Positions 1 through 9,142 of a stretch of DNA of 64,000 nt are shown here, piece by piece. The translations under genes and the position numbers were made by a program. The notes under the pieces are model-generated. The model saw only the letters and a program-made list of their open reading frames with translations, ran no database searches and had not been told where the DNA came from. Positions within the stretch are counted from its first letter, which is position 1, and each line of letters opens with the position of its first letter. Origin of the DNA: Janthinobacterium sp. 61 (lineage in GTDB: Bacteria; Pseudomonadota; Gammaproteobacteria; Burkholderiales; Burkholderiaceae_D); NCBI RefSeq assembly GCF_002846335.1, contig NZ_PJMQ01000001.1, forward strand, positions 4,526,001 through 4,590,000, in the 5' to 3' direction.

Positions 1-32
1 ACAGGCACAAGAGTCTTTGCTAGCGAGAGAAG

Positions 33-968
33 ATGAAAAATTCAACAATCAGGAAAACCATGCGACGCCAGATTATAGTGATGTTTTGCGGATTATTCTT
101 GCTGCCGTTGCAGGCTGCCTTGGCGGAAGCGCCGCCCGTGGCGCAAAACCGGGGCGCCCTGTTCAAGGTGCAGGATGCCAGCCACACCTTGTATTTGTTC
201 GGTACCATCCATGTGGGCGCGCCCGATTTTTATCCGCTGGAGCCGACCGTAACGCAGGCATTGGAAGGCGCCGGGGCGCTGGCGCTGGAGATCGATCCCG
301 GCGCCGATCCGCGCGCCGCACTGGGCGCCGTGCTGAAATACGGCATGGAGGCACCGGGTAGCAAAGTACCGATTGACTGCCGCCAGACCCTGGCGCCGCG
401 CTTGGCGCCGCTGTTGCAAAAATACGGCATTGCAGCCGAATCGGTGGCGCCGATGAAGCCGTGGATGCTGGCCAGCATGCTGGCCATCGGCGAATTTTCC
501 ACCCTCGGCTACCGCTCCGACCTGGCGGTGGACAATTATCTGTCGCAGCAGGCCAAGGCGCGCAAGATCCCCGTGGTGGAACTCGAATCGATGGAAGGCC
601 AGATGGCGCTGTTTGGCGCCATGTCGCCGGTCGACCAGTGCCGCTTCCTGGAAGACGGCGTGGCGTCGATCGAAGATCAGGAACAAAGCCAGGAAGCGCG
701 CGAGATCGCCAACGCCTGGCGCACGGCCGACGCGGCCGCCTTTGACAAGCTGGCTGCGAAAGCGGCAACAGACCCTTCGTTCGCCGCGCAATTCGTGCAA
801 AAAGTGCTGCTCGATGGCCGCAACCCGGCCCTGGCCGACGGCATCGCCAAGCTGCTGGCGCGCGAAAAGCACAGCCTGGCCGCCATCGGCGTGCTGCATC
901 TGGTCGGAACGAAAAGCGTGCCGGATTTGTTGCGTCAGAAGGGTTTGAAGGTCGAGCGGGTGTATTGA
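33..968 (+). CDS. TraB/GumN family exported protein
   Basis: A 311-residue protein with a signal-peptide-like N terminus (basic residues, hydrophobic core about 14-30, AEA-type cleavage site near 31-33). The mature part opens with the GTIHVG motif at residues 57-62, and a second GxxH motif (GVLH, about 286-289) lies near the C terminus. Paired GxxH motifs are the hallmark of the TraB/GumN/TIKI group, some members of which are metal-dependent peptidases. It is probably periplasmic or envelope-associated; the substrate is unknown. The start at 33 follows a purine-rich stretch (gagagaag); an ATG at 60 is possible. It stands alone ahead of a palindromic repeat and a tRNA gene. Confidence 0.85.
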   Translation: MKNSTIRKTMRRQIIVMFCGLFLLPLQAALAEAPPVAQNRGALFKVQDASHTLYLFGTIHVGAPDFYPLEPTVTQALEGAGALALEIDPGADPRAALGAVLKYGMEAPGSKVPIDCRQTLAPRLAPLLQKYGIAAESVAPMKPWMLASMLAIGEFSTLGYRSDLAVDNYLSQQAKARKIPVVELESMEGQMALFGAMSPVDQCRFLEDGVASIEDQEQSQEAREIANAWRTADAAAFDKLAAKAATDPSFAAQFVQKVLLDGRNPALADGIAKLLAREKHSLAAIGVLHLVGTKSVPDLLRQKGLKVERVY

Positions 969-1006
969 AACGCGCAGTAGATGCGGGCTACAGATAGCAG
1001 AGCAGA

Positions 1007-1092
1007 TGGAAAAGTGTTCAGGGCAAGGCGTCCTGACGAAGACAGTACGAATGTACGGCGAGGAAGGACAACGCCGCCATGGACAGTTTTTC
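1007..1092. repeat. Imperfect ~85-bp palindrome, interspersed repeat
   Basis: The two ends are imperfect inverted copies. The left arm begins gaaaagtgttcagggc and the right arm, read on the other strand, begins gaaaaactgtccatggc. The centre folds on gtac-gaat-gtac. The first 21 bases (1010-1030) recur exactly at 46511-46531, which marks this as a repeat family. It lies between the TraB/GumN gene and tRNA-Thr. I do not recognise the family. Confidence 0.6.
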
Positions 1093-1111
1093 AGCTGCGG
1101 GGAAAGGATAC

Positions 1112-1186
<75 letters not shown>

Positions 1187-1251
1187 AAATTAAAAGCGGC
1201 GCCAGGTGATCTGCGCCGCCAAACTACTCGCTGTGATGCATTGCGATTTTT

Positions 1252-2175
1252 TTAGTGCGAACGGATCATAGTACCAAAAGCCTGTTCGGTCAACACTTCC
1301 AGCAATAATGAGTGTTCGATGCGGCCATCGATGATGTGCACCGTGTTCACGCCGGACTTGGCGGCGTCGAGCGCGGACGAGATCTTTGGCAGCATGCCGC
1401 CCGAGATCGTGCCATCGGCGAACATCTCGTCGATTTCACGCGCCGACAGATCGGTCACTAGGTTGCCCTGCTTGTCCTGGACGCCGGCGATGTTGGTCAT
1501 CATGATCAGCTTTTCCGCTTTCAGGATTTCCGCGATTTTTCCCGCCACGACGTCGGCGTTGATGTTGTAGGCCTGGCCGTCCTGGCCGAAACCGATCGGC
1601 GAGATGATGGGGATGAAGGCGTCGTCCTGCAGCGCCTTGACGACCGCCGGGTTGATCGCGTCGATCTCGCCCACAAAGCCGATGTCGAGGAATTCGCCCG
1701 GATGTTCGCGGTCCGGCATCTGCATCTTGCGCGCGCGGATCAAGCCGCCATCCTTGCCCGTCAGGCCGACCGCCTGGCCACCGTAATGGTTGATCAGCAT
1801 GACGATATCCTGCTGTACTTCGCCGCCCAGCACCCACTCCACCACTTCCATGGTTTCTTCATCGGTGATGCGCATGCCTTGCACGAAGGTGCCCTGCTTG
1901 CCGATCTTTTTCAGCGCGTTGTCGATCTGCGGTCCGCCGCCGTGTACCACGACCGGGTTCATGCCGACGAGCTTGAGCAGAATGACGTCGCGCGCGAAGC
2001 CGTGCTTCAGGCGTTCGTCCGTCATGGCATTGCCACCGTATTTGATGACGATGGTCTTGCCATGGAAATTGCGAATGTAGGGAAGGGCCTCGGCCAGAAT
2101 CTGCGCCTTGATTTGCGGCGACACCGCCGTCAAGTCGTCATTCATGTCCAGGTTCAAGTTAGCTAGTTGATTCAT
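1252..2175 (-). CDS. argB: Acetylglutamate kinase
   Basis: A 307-residue amino-acid kinase catalysing ATP-dependent phosphorylation of N-acetyl-L-glutamate, the second step of arginine biosynthesis; cytoplasmic. The glycine-rich KYGGNAM segment (about residue 45) and VHGGGPQI (about 78) form the phosphate-binding loops. The C-terminal part has the [13 protein letters not shown] nucleotide-binding segment and the GGMLPKI motif typical of ArgB. Length and motif order match the family. The start MNQLANL gives an N-terminal arm of about 30 residues before the conserved domain; a downstream ATG at residue 11 is possible. No other arg gene is adjacent. Confidence 0.97.
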   Translation of the reverse strand: MNQLANLNLDMNDDLTAVSPQIKAQILAEALPYIRNFHGKTIVIKYGGNAMTDERLKHGFARDVILLKLVGMNPVVVHGGGPQIDNALKKIGKQGTFVQGMRITDEETMEVVEWVLGGEVQQDIVMLINHYGGQAVGLTGKDGGLIRARKMQMPDREHPGEFLDIGFVGEIDAINPAVVKALQDDAFIPIISPIGFGQDGQAYNINADVVAGKIAEILKAEKLIMMTNIAGVQDKQGNLVTDLSAREIDEMFADGTISGGMLPKISSALDAAKSGVNTVHIIDGRIEHSLLLEVLTEQAFGTMIRSH

Positions 2176-2376
2176 GGCGAGTCCGGAAAATAGATTTGTG
2201 AGATTTTACAGGGAAGAAGAAAATCTTGGAGGCATTATAGGGCGATCTTGTTGTATTTTCCCTGATGATCCTATAGTCTGGTCCGATATGTTCGCCAGCC
2301 AGCCCTTTTACTGCCAGTTACATCTGCGTCGCACCCCGGTGCAGCATGACACACACTTGCCAATTCAAACACAGCC

Positions 2377-2580
2377 ATGAGCCAGTGCACTCTCTGCGGC
2401 GCCACCTTCCAGTGTGGCCAGACTGCCCCGCAGACCAGCGAACCATGCTGGTGCACGGCCTTGCCGCCCGCCATGCCCGTGCCCGGTAGTCGCGCCATCG
2501 GCTGCTGGTGCCCGGCCTGCCTTCAAGCGCATATTGCCACCCTGACACCTCCTCTAAAAGCGGTCACGTCGACCAATTAA
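2377..2580 (+). CDS. Cysteine-rich CWC family protein
   Basis: A 67-residue protein with CxxC at the start (MSQCTLCG), then FQCG, a CWC triplet and a closing CWCPACL. This spacing matches the small Cys_rich_CWC family, presumed metal-binding (probably zinc); the cellular role is unknown. Nothing beyond the cysteine pattern supports a function. It sits alone between argB (divergent) and the histidine kinase downstream, with about 200 bases of upstream DNA. Confidence 0.8.
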   Translation: MSQCTLCGATFQCGQTAPQTSEPCWCTALPPAMPVPGSRAIGCWCPACLQAHIATLTPPLKAVTSTN

Positions 2581-2673
2581 GCGCTTCGGTACAAATTGCT
2601 TTGCAATAAACCTTGCTTTCCGTAGGGGAATACGGTCAGACTTCGATTCTAAAGAATTTCTGACAGGAAAGTC

Positions 2674-5600
2674 ATGCGCTTCAGGGATATCCGCATCGGC
2701 GTGCGCATCAATGCCGGTTATGCCATCTTGATCATGTTGATGCTGGTCGTCATTGTCCTGGCGGGCAGCCGCATCTATGCCATCCGCGCCGAGACCGACG
2801 ATATCCTGCAGCGCGACTGGGTCGCCGCCAAGGCCACCAGCAAGATCCATGGGCTGGCGCGCGAGGCGGCCACGCGCATCGGCAACCTGCCGAACCAGCA
2901 CGAGCTGGCACGGCGCCAGGAGAATCAGGCGCGCCTGGAAGCGATCAAGCAAGGCATCGATGAGCAGGTGCGCATCCTCGATGGTCTCGATGCGCGGCCC
3001 GAGGAACGGCGCCTGCTGGAGCAGATGCATCTTGCACGCGCCGACTACTATGTTTCGCTCAAGGCGATGTTCGAACTGATCGAGCGCGGCGAGGATGCCC
3101 GCGCCGAGCAGGCCATGCAGACGCAGACCTTGCCGGTGCTGGAAAAGGTGTTGCTGTATGTGGGGCAGCTCGATGAGTTGCATCAGCAATTGATACGCGA
3201 CAGCGCGGCCAGGATACGCAACGATATCGATACATCGCTGATCCTGATGGGCGGCATCGGGCTGGCAGCCCTGTTGATCGGCCTGGCCTTTGCCTGGTCG
3301 GCGCGCTCGATCACGCGTCCGCTGGGCGAGGCGGTTGCAATCGCTACGCGCGTGGCCAACGGCGACTTCAGTTCCGTCATCGAAGTGACGTCGCGCGATG
3401 AGACGGGCGAATTGCTGCAGGCGCTGAAAAACATGAGTACCAGCCTGGCCGTCGAGCAGGACCTGCGCCATGCCGTTGAAGTGGCCGAGGATGCGACCAA
3501 GATGAAGTCGGACTTCCTGGCCAATATGTCGCACGAGATCCGCACGCCGATGAACGGTATCATCGGCATGACCCACCTGGCGCTGCAGACGGAGCTCACA
3601 TCGACCCAGCGCAATTACCTGGAAAAGGTGGAGTCGGCTTCGAAGAACCTGCTGGCCATCATCGACGACATCCTCGATTTCTCGAAGATCGAGGCGGGCA
3701 AGATGGCCTTTGAAAAAGTCGATTTTTTCCTCGAGGACGTGCTGGCGCAGATCGCTGACCTTTCCGTGATGCGGGCCCAGGACAAGGGACTCGAACTGCT
3801 GTTCGACATCGGCCACGATGTGCCGAACGCATTGCAGGGCGATCCGCTGCGCCTGGGCCAGGTACTCATCAATCTGACCAACAATGCCATCAAATTTACA
3901 GACAAGGGCGAGATCGTCGTCAGCATCCGCTTGCAGCAGCTGGAAGAACATGCGGCGGTGCTGCGTGTCGATGTGCGCGACACGGGCATCGGCCTGACGC
4001 CGCCCCAGCGCAGCAAGTTGTTCCAGGCATTTACCCAGGCCGACACCTCCACAACGCGCCACCATGGCGGCACGGGCCTGGGACTGACGATCAGCAAGCG
4101 CCTGGTGGAAATGATGGAAGGCGAGATCGACCTGGTCAGCGAAGCGGGTGTGGGCAGCACCTTTTTCTTCACCGCCCGCTTCGGCCTGGCCGCCGTGCCG
4201 CGCGATAGCTTGCCAGTACCACAGCAGTTTGATGGCCTGCGCGTGCTGGTGGTCGACGACAACCCCAGTGCGCGCGAAATCTTCGTCAGCATGCTGACGG
4301 CGCTGGGCTTCGAGGCGCGTGCCGTGTTTGGCGGCGTGCTGGCCATCGGCGCCGTGGCGCAGGCGCGCGCAGAGGGGCGCCCCTACGGGCTAGTGCTGAT
4401 GGACTGGAAAATGCCGGGCATGAACGGCCTCGATACCCTGGCCGGCATCCGTGCCGATGCCGCCGGCACCGATGCTACGCCGGCCTGCATCATGGTCACG
4501 GCCTTCCATCGCGAAGCGCTGCTGGAGGCGGCGCGCCAGCGGGAGTTGCCGCTCGATGGCGTATTGAACAAGCCGGTCAGCGCCTCGACCCTGCTCGACC
4601 AGATATCGTTCGTGTTTGGCGGCGTGACAGGGCAGAGTCGCAAAACGCAGCGCCAGAGCAGCTACCGCGACGACGAACGCGCCCTGCGCGGTGCCTGGCT
4701 GCTGCTGGTGGAGGATAATGAGGTGAACCAGGAAGTGGCTCAGCATATTCTCAACGATGCGGGCATCCGTGTCGACATCGCCAGCAATGGTGCCATCGCG
4801 CTGGCGAAGATCGAGGAAAACGCTTATGACGGCGTATTGATGGATTGCCAGATGCCAGTGATGGATGGCTACCAGGCGACGCGAAAACTGCGCCAGGATC
4901 CCCGCTATTCGAATTTGCCCGTGATCGCCATGACGGCCAATGCCATGGTGGGCGACAAGGAAAAATGCCTGGACGCCGGCATGAACGATTTTATCGCCAA
5001 GCCGATCGACGTGGCGCAGCTGTTCGGTACCCTGGCGCGCTGGATCGCGCCGGCCACGCCGCAGGAAATGACGGCGGTGGTGGCACAGCCGGAAGCGGAG
5101 CTGCCCGTGATCGCCGGCTTGAAAATGGCTGAAGCCATGCGGCGCGTGGGAGGCAATGCCACTTTGATGCGAAAATTGCTGGATCGTTTTGTGGAAACCC
5201 AGTTCGATGCCATGCAGCGCATCGTCGCCGCTATCGAGAACAACCAGCTCGAGACGGCGATCCGCGAAGCGCATACCCTGAAGGGCCTGGCCGGCAATAT
5301 TGGCGCCGGCGGCCTGGCCGACAGCGCCGCGCGGGTCGAGCACCTGCTCAGCCTGGGTTCGCACGATGGCTTGCCGCAGGCCCTGGCTGCCTGCACCCTG
5401 GTGCTCGACGAACTGGTGCCGAAGATCGTGCTGGCCATGCAGTCGCGCGGCAATGCGGCCGAGGCGGGCAGCGCGGCGGGGGCGCAAGTGGCCCCGGTCG
5501 ACCGGGCGCACCTGGAAGCGGGTTTGCGCGAACTGTCGCAACTGCTGCTGCAGGACGATGCGCAGGCCGTCAAACACCTCGACGGCATCGGTCCCGTACT

Positions 5601-5721
5601 GGTTGCGGCGGGGCAGGCGGAACATGCGCGCCAATTGAAGCGCATGCTGGGACAATACGATTTCGAAGGTGCGCTGGCGCAGCTGGGCGAGGTGGCCGAA
5701 GCGCTGGAGCTGACACTGTGA
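2674..5721 (+). CDS. Hybrid sensor histidine kinase (HAMP, HisKA, HATPase, REC, REC, Hpt)
   Basis: A 1015-residue membrane sensor. Transmembrane segments lie at about 13-32 and 188-208 and flank a helical periplasmic domain of the four-helix-bundle type. HAMP follows at about 209-262, then a HisKA H-box ([11 protein letters not shown], phospho-acceptor His287), an ATPase domain (N-box [23 protein letters not shown]), REC1 with Asp577 (MDWKMPGM), REC2 with Asp724 ([10 protein letters not shown]) and a C-terminal Hpt domain with His867 ([13 protein letters not shown]). All phosphorelay residues for His-Asp-His-Asp transfer are present. The next gene, 31 bases downstream, is an HD-GYP response regulator and is the likely output partner. 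Confidence 0.95.
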   Translation: MRFRDIRIGVRINAGYAILIMLMLVVIVLAGSRIYAIRAETDDILQRDWVAAKATSKIHGLAREAATRIGNLPNQHELARRQENQARLEAIKQGIDEQVRILDGLDARPEERRLLEQMHLARADYYVSLKAMFELIERGEDARAEQAMQTQTLPVLEKVLLYVGQLDELHQQLIRDSAARIRNDIDTSLILMGGIGLAALLIGLAFAWSARSITRPLGEAVAIATRVANGDFSSVIEVTSRDETGELLQALKNMSTSLAVEQDLRHAVEVAEDATKMKSDFLANMSHEIRTPMNGIIGMTHLALQTELTSTQRNYLEKVESASKNLLAIIDDILDFSKIEAGKMAFEKVDFFLEDVLAQIADLSVMRAQDKGLELLFDIGHDVPNALQGDPLRLGQVLINLTNNAIKFTDKGEIVVSIRLQQLEEHAAVLRVDVRDTGIGLTPPQRSKLFQAFTQADTSTTRHHGGTGLGLTISKRLVEMMEGEIDLVSEAGVGSTFFFTARFGLAAVPRDSLPVPQQFDGLRVLVVDDNPSAREIFVSMLTALGFEARAVFGGVLAIGAVAQARAEGRPYGLVLMDWKMPGMNGLDTLAGIRADAAGTDATPACIMVTAFHREALLEAARQRELPLDGVLNKPVSASTLLDQISFVFGGVTGQSRKTQRQSSYRDDERALRGAWLLLVEDNEVNQEVAQHILNDAGIRVDIASNGAIALAKIEENAYDGVLMDCQMPVMDGYQATRKLRQDPRYSNLPVIAMTANAMVGDKEKCLDAGMNDFIAKPIDVAQLFGTLARWIAPATPQEMTAVVAQPEAELPVIAGLKMAEAMRRVGGNATLMRKLLDRFVETQFDAMQRIVAAIENNQLETAIREAHTLKGLAGNIGAGGLADSAARVEHLLSLGSHDGLPQALAACTLVLDELVPKIVLAMQSRGNAAEAGSAAGAQVAPVDRAHLEAGLRELSQLLLQDDAQAVKHLDGIGPVLVAAGQAEHARQLKRMLGQYDFEGALAQLGEVAEALELTL

Positions 5722-5752
5722 CAAGGACAGATATGCAGAACGAAGGACGGGC

Positions 5753-6904
5753 ATGAGAGCGCCGGCAAGCAAGCCAACCATCCTGGTGGTCGACGACACG
5801 CCAGACAATATCGACCTGCTGCGCGCGGTGCTGGAAGACGATTATCGCACCAAGATCGCCGTCAATGGCGAGCGCGCCCTGAAGATCGCCGCCGGCGGCG
5901 ATCAGCCCGACCTGATCCTGCTCGACATCATGATGCCGGGCATGAGCGGCTACGATGTGTGCCGCGCGCTGAAGGCCGATCCCGCCACGGCCGGCATACC
6001 CGTGATTTTCGTGACCGCCATGAGCGAAGTGGCCGACGAGCAGCTGGGCCTGGCCCTGGGCGCCGTCGACTACATCACCAAGCCGATTTCGGCGCCCATC
6101 GTGCTGGCGCGCATCAGGACGCAGCTGGCGATGAAGCAGATGCAGGATTTTTTGCGCGACCAGAACCAGTACCTGGAAACGGAAGTGGAGCGCCGCGTGC
6201 AGGAGGTCAAGGCGCTGCAGGACGTCACCATCCACGCCATGGCCTCGCTGGCCGAGACGCGCGACAGCGAGACGGGCAACCATATCCGCCGCACCTCGCA
6301 CTACCTGAAGGCACTGGCCGAGAAAGTGCGCGGCTTGCCGCGTTTCCGCGATTTTTTGACGGACAAGAATATCGAACTGCTGTTCAAGACGGCGCCGCTG
6401 CACGATATCGGCAAGGTGGGCATCCCCGATCATATCCTGCTCAAGCCAGGGCGTTTCGAACCGCACGAAATGGCCATCATGAAGACGCACACCACGCTGG
6501 GACGCGACGCCATCCTGGCGGCCGAACACGAGCTGGGCATCGAAGTCGATTTCCTCAAGTATGCAAAGGAGATCGCCTACAGCCACCACGAGAAATGGGA
6601 TGGCAGCGGCTACCCGCAGGGGCTGGCTGGCGAAGCCATCCCGATTTCGGCGCGCCTGATGGCGCTGGCCGACGTGTATGACGCCCTGATCAGCCGTCGC
6701 ATCTACAAGCAGGGCATGGAGCATGCGCAGGCCGTGCAGATCATCGTCGATGGGCGCGGCTCGCATTTTGACGCCGAGATCGTCGACGCCTTCCTGGAAA
6801 TCCAGGAGCAGTTCATCGCCATCTCCGACCGCTATGCCGACGGCGTGTGCGAGATCGCCGACAAGCAGCGGCAGATCGCGCCCTTCGCCGAAAACATCAG
6901 CTGA
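5753..6904 (+). CDS. Two-component response regulator with HD-GYP phosphodiesterase domain
   Basis: A 383-residue protein. An N-terminal receiver domain carries phospho-acceptor Asp58 (LLDIMMPGMSG). A short coiled linker at about 130-155 leads to an HD-GYP domain with the metal-binding HD pair His217-Asp218 (LHDIGKVGIPDH) and the signature HHEKWDGSGYP starting at His278. HD-GYP proteins of the RpfG type hydrolyse cyclic di-GMP. Placement directly after a hybrid kinase with an Hpt domain suggests phosphotransfer onto Asp58. The last 8 bases overlap the 3' end of the convergent esterase gene. Confidence 0.94.
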   Translation: MRAPASKPTILVVDDTPDNIDLLRAVLEDDYRTKIAVNGERALKIAAGGDQPDLILLDIMMPGMSGYDVCRALKADPATAGIPVIFVTAMSEVADEQLGLALGAVDYITKPISAPIVLARIRTQLAMKQMQDFLRDQNQYLETEVERRVQEVKALQDVTIHAMASLAETRDSETGNHIRRTSHYLKALAEKVRGLPRFRDFLTDKNIELLFKTAPLHDIGKVGIPDHILLKPGRFEPHEMAIMKTHTTLGRDAILAAEHELGIEVDFLKYAKEIAYSHHEKWDGSGYPQGLAGEAIPISARLMALADVYDALISRRIYKQGMEHAQAVQIIVDGRGSHFDAEIVDAFLEIQEQFIAISDRYADGVCEIADKQRQIAPFAENIS

Positions 6905-8159
6905 CGGTTTTGAAAAAGCGCAGCATCTCTCGGCTGGCGTCCGGGCCTTTGCCGTCGGTATAACTTCCGCTGCCGCTGCCGCCGGACCAGGCATGGCCGG
7001 CGCCGTGGATGACCCAGTGTTCACCCAGCGGTGAGCCGTCCGCCTGGCTGTGCGTGGTGCGCGTGTAGCGGTGGCCATTCGGCACGCTGCCATCGATGGA
7101 GTCGGCCCTGGCAGCTTTGCCGCCCGCCTGGCTGCGCACGCCCTGGGCGATCAGTTCATCGCCGTTGCGCGGGTTGACGGTGGTGTCGCGGTCGCCATGG
7201 AAGACGATGATGGGCACGCCCCCCGCCGGCGCCTTGCGCTGGGCATTGGGCATGGCGCCGCCCTTCATGGCTGCCAGCGCCGACGGCAAGTCCTGAGCTG
7301 AGGCGAAGGGCAGGCCCGAATGCACGCCGACGGCGGCGAACAAGTCCGGGTACAGGGTGCCGACGATGACGGCCATGGCGCCCCCCGCCGACAAGCCGGC
7401 GACGAACACTTCGCGTTCATTCACCGGGTAGTCGTCGATGACTTGCTGGGCGATGCCGGCGATCAGCGATGGTTCGCCCTGGTCGCGCTGCTGGTCGATG
7501 GCATTGAACCAGTTCCAGCAGCGTGAACTGTTGGCGCCCTGCGTTTGCGCCGGGTAGACGACAAAACATTCCTTTTCTTCGGCCAGCGCGTTCATCTGTG
7601 TACCGGCGGCGAAATCGTCGGGATTTTGCGTACAGCCGTGCAGCATGACGATCAGCGGCATGGCCTGGCCGTGGTAGCTGCTCGGGATATACAGTTTGTA
7701 CGAACGCGTGCCCGCATGGTTGCGGTACACACCGTCGATGAACTGCGCGCCAGCGGGTATTTCCACCGGCGTGATGCCCGGCGCGTTGAATCCGGGCGTG
7801 TGGAAATTCGGCAGGTCGAAGCTGGGCATGTCGAAGCCGTGCTGGCCCAGGCCGGCGGGCACGCCCAGGCGCGCCATGAAATCCTGCGCGAAGTCCTGCG
7901 CCGCCTGCGCGGGCGTGGGTGGCGCGGCAGGCGTCTCTGGCGCGGCGGCAGCTTGCGACTGCTCGGCCCTGGCCTGCGCTGGTGTCGGCGGGGGATTGAT
8001 ATCACGCATGGGAGGCGCTGGCGTGGACGCTGCCGTCGGCGCCAGACCGGCGGCAGACAGCGCCTGCTGGATGGCTGCGGTGGCGGCGGCGGGACCTTGG
8101 CCCATCAGATTGCGGGTTGCGGCGCGCATGTGCGCCAACATGTTGAGTGGTAGTTTCAT
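6897..8159 (-). CDS. PHB depolymerase family esterase
   Basis: A 420-residue alpha/beta hydrolase of the polyhydroxybutyrate-depolymerase esterase family. The first ~135 residues have no clear signal peptide and are rich in Ala and Pro, ending in a run with an F-x-x-P rhythm (FDMPSFDLPNFHTPGF). The catalytic domain follows: oxyanion segment MLHGCTQN, nucleophile in GLSAGGAM (Ser at about 257), acid in HGDRDTTVNP and histidine in GAGHAWSGG. It acts on ester bonds of short-chain polyesters or related substrates. The ATG at 8159 is preferred because AAGG sits six bases upstream; another ATG at 8165 overlaps that site. It lies 54 bases after the ribbon-helix-helix gene, so probably the same operon. 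Confidence 0.88.
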   Translation of the reverse strand: MKLPLNMLAHMRAATRNLMGQGPAAATAAIQQALSAAGLAPTAASTPAPPMRDINPPPTPAQARAEQSQAAAAPETPAAPPTPAQAAQDFAQDFMARLGVPAGLGQHGFDMPSFDLPNFHTPGFNAPGITPVEIPAGAQFIDGVYRNHAGTRSYKLYIPSSYHGQAMPLIVMLHGCTQNPDDFAAGTQMNALAEEKECFVVYPAQTQGANSSRCWNWFNAIDQQRDQGEPSLIAGIAQQVIDDYPVNEREVFVAGLSAGGAMAVIVGTLYPDLFAAVGVHSGLPFASAQDLPSALAAMKGGAMPNAQRKAPAGGVPIIVFHGDRDTTVNPRNGDELIAQGVRSQAGGKAARADSIDGSVPNGHRYTRTTHSQADGSPLGEHWVIHGAGHAWSGGSGSGSYTDGKGPDASREMLRFFKTVS

Positions 8160-8213
8160 GACCATCCTTAACGGTGCCGCGCATCGGCCGGGTCATCGCC
8201 GCAAACCAATACG

Positions 8214-8627
8214 CTAGTGAATTCGCCCTGCGAGCGCCGTCTTGACGACGGTGCTGGCATGCAGGGCACCTAATACGAAGATCGACTCGATGGTGGCCAG
8301 TGCCAATTCCACGGAGACGTCGCTGGCGATGCTGGCCAGTCCCAGCACCTGTATCTGCAGGCGCTGGCCGGCTGCCTGGATCGCTTCCAGGTCGGCGCGC
8401 GAATAATGCTGCATGCCCAATACCAGGCTTTTACGGGCGACGGTTTGTCTCACCACGTCGGCGTGGATACCCAGCTGGTTGCGTATGGCCGTACGGATCA
8501 GATCCGTGCGGTTGGAATAAAATCCCTCCTGGACCAGCAGATCGATCTGCCCCAGGTCGATTAGACCGAGATTGATCGTGATTTTCTCGGATTCCCCAAT
8601 TTTGGGCTTGCTGTCTTGCTTGGCCAT
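8214..8627 (-). CDS. Ribbon-helix-helix (CopG-type) transcriptional regulator
   Basis: A 137-residue protein. The N-terminal third has the RHH pattern: the strand KITINLGLIDLGQIDLLV followed by helices around EGFYSNRTDLIRTAIRNQL, with the NRTD turn typical of CopG-like DNA-binding domains. The rest is a conserved-looking regulatory domain with a hydrophobic C terminus that I cannot assign. The start at 8627 has GGAGACTT directly upstream; an in-frame ATG 27 bases further up lacks this. It is probably co-transcribed with the esterase downstream and autoregulated through the palindrome at 8662-8677. Confidence 0.82.
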   Translation of the reverse strand: MAKQDSKPKIGESEKITINLGLIDLGQIDLLVQEGFYSNRTDLIRTAIRNQLGIHADVVRQTVARKSLVLGMQHYSRADLEAIQAAGQRLQIQVLGLASIASDVSVELALATIESIFVLGALHASTVVKTALAGRIH

Positions 8628-8661
8628 AAGTCTCCAAAAAACTCCATGTGGCATCCATTTG

Positions 8662-8677
8662 CCATCTATATGGATGG
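8662..8677. promoter_or_regulatory. Candidate operator of the RHH regulator
   Basis: The inverted repeat CCATC-tatatg-GATGG lies 35 bases upstream of the RHH gene start, where a promoter would be expected. An additional CCAT half-site lies just before it. RHH proteins bind short inverted repeats of this size, so autoregulation is plausible; this is inference from position and symmetry. Confidence 0.35.
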
Positions 8678-8906
8678 TAGTATAGTTGTGAAATATCTCA
8701 AGTCAAGCAGGATCTGGCCTGGTCGGGGTGTAGGACAAGGCCCGCTCAGAGTGAAAACGAGGCTTAAAATAAATGTGCGACAGTGATTTTTTAACTATGT
8801 TTTATTGTGAAAAATATGGTGATAAAGCCATTGCATGGCGATGCAGCGACTCGCCGGCATGGTTTCGCGGCATAATGAAAGCTTTAATGTTTACCGATGC
8901 CGCTCC

Positions 8907-9134
8907 ATGATGGTCGATACCCTGCCAGCCGTTCCGCCCCCCCTGCCGTCACCGGTACCGTCGCCCTGTGTCAGCCTGTGCAAGATGAATCGCAACAGCG
9001 GCTTGTGCGAAGGCTGCATGCGTACGCTCGACGAGATCATCGCCTGGAGCAAGGCTGACGACGACTTCAAGCGCGCCGTATGGGCCGAATTGCCGGGACG
9101 CGAATCTTTGCTCGACTTCGAGCCCGACTACTGA
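8907..9134 (+). CDS. DUF1289 domain-containing protein
   Basis: A small protein of about 75 residues. After a proline-rich start it has the DUF1289 cysteine signature SPCVSLCKMN followed by GLCEGCMRT and the helix DEIIAWSKADDD. The four cysteines suggest metal binding or an iron-sulfur cofactor, but the role of the family is not established. ATG at 8907 or 8910 is chosen because the conserved part begins shortly after; an ATG at 8835 would add a low-quality extension. It ends 8 bases before the MBL-fold gene, so the two are probably one transcript. Confidence 0.75.
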   Translation: MMVDTLPAVPPPLPSPVPSPCVSLCKMNRNSGLCEGCMRTLDEIIAWSKADDDFKRAVWAELPGRESLLDFEPDY

Positions 9135-9142
9135 GGAAGCCC

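Noticed and set aside
2554..4065. 503-codon minus-strand frame in the histidine kinase gene
   Set aside because: It is the complement of a clearly conserved kinase; the translation is H/R/Q-rich without motifs.
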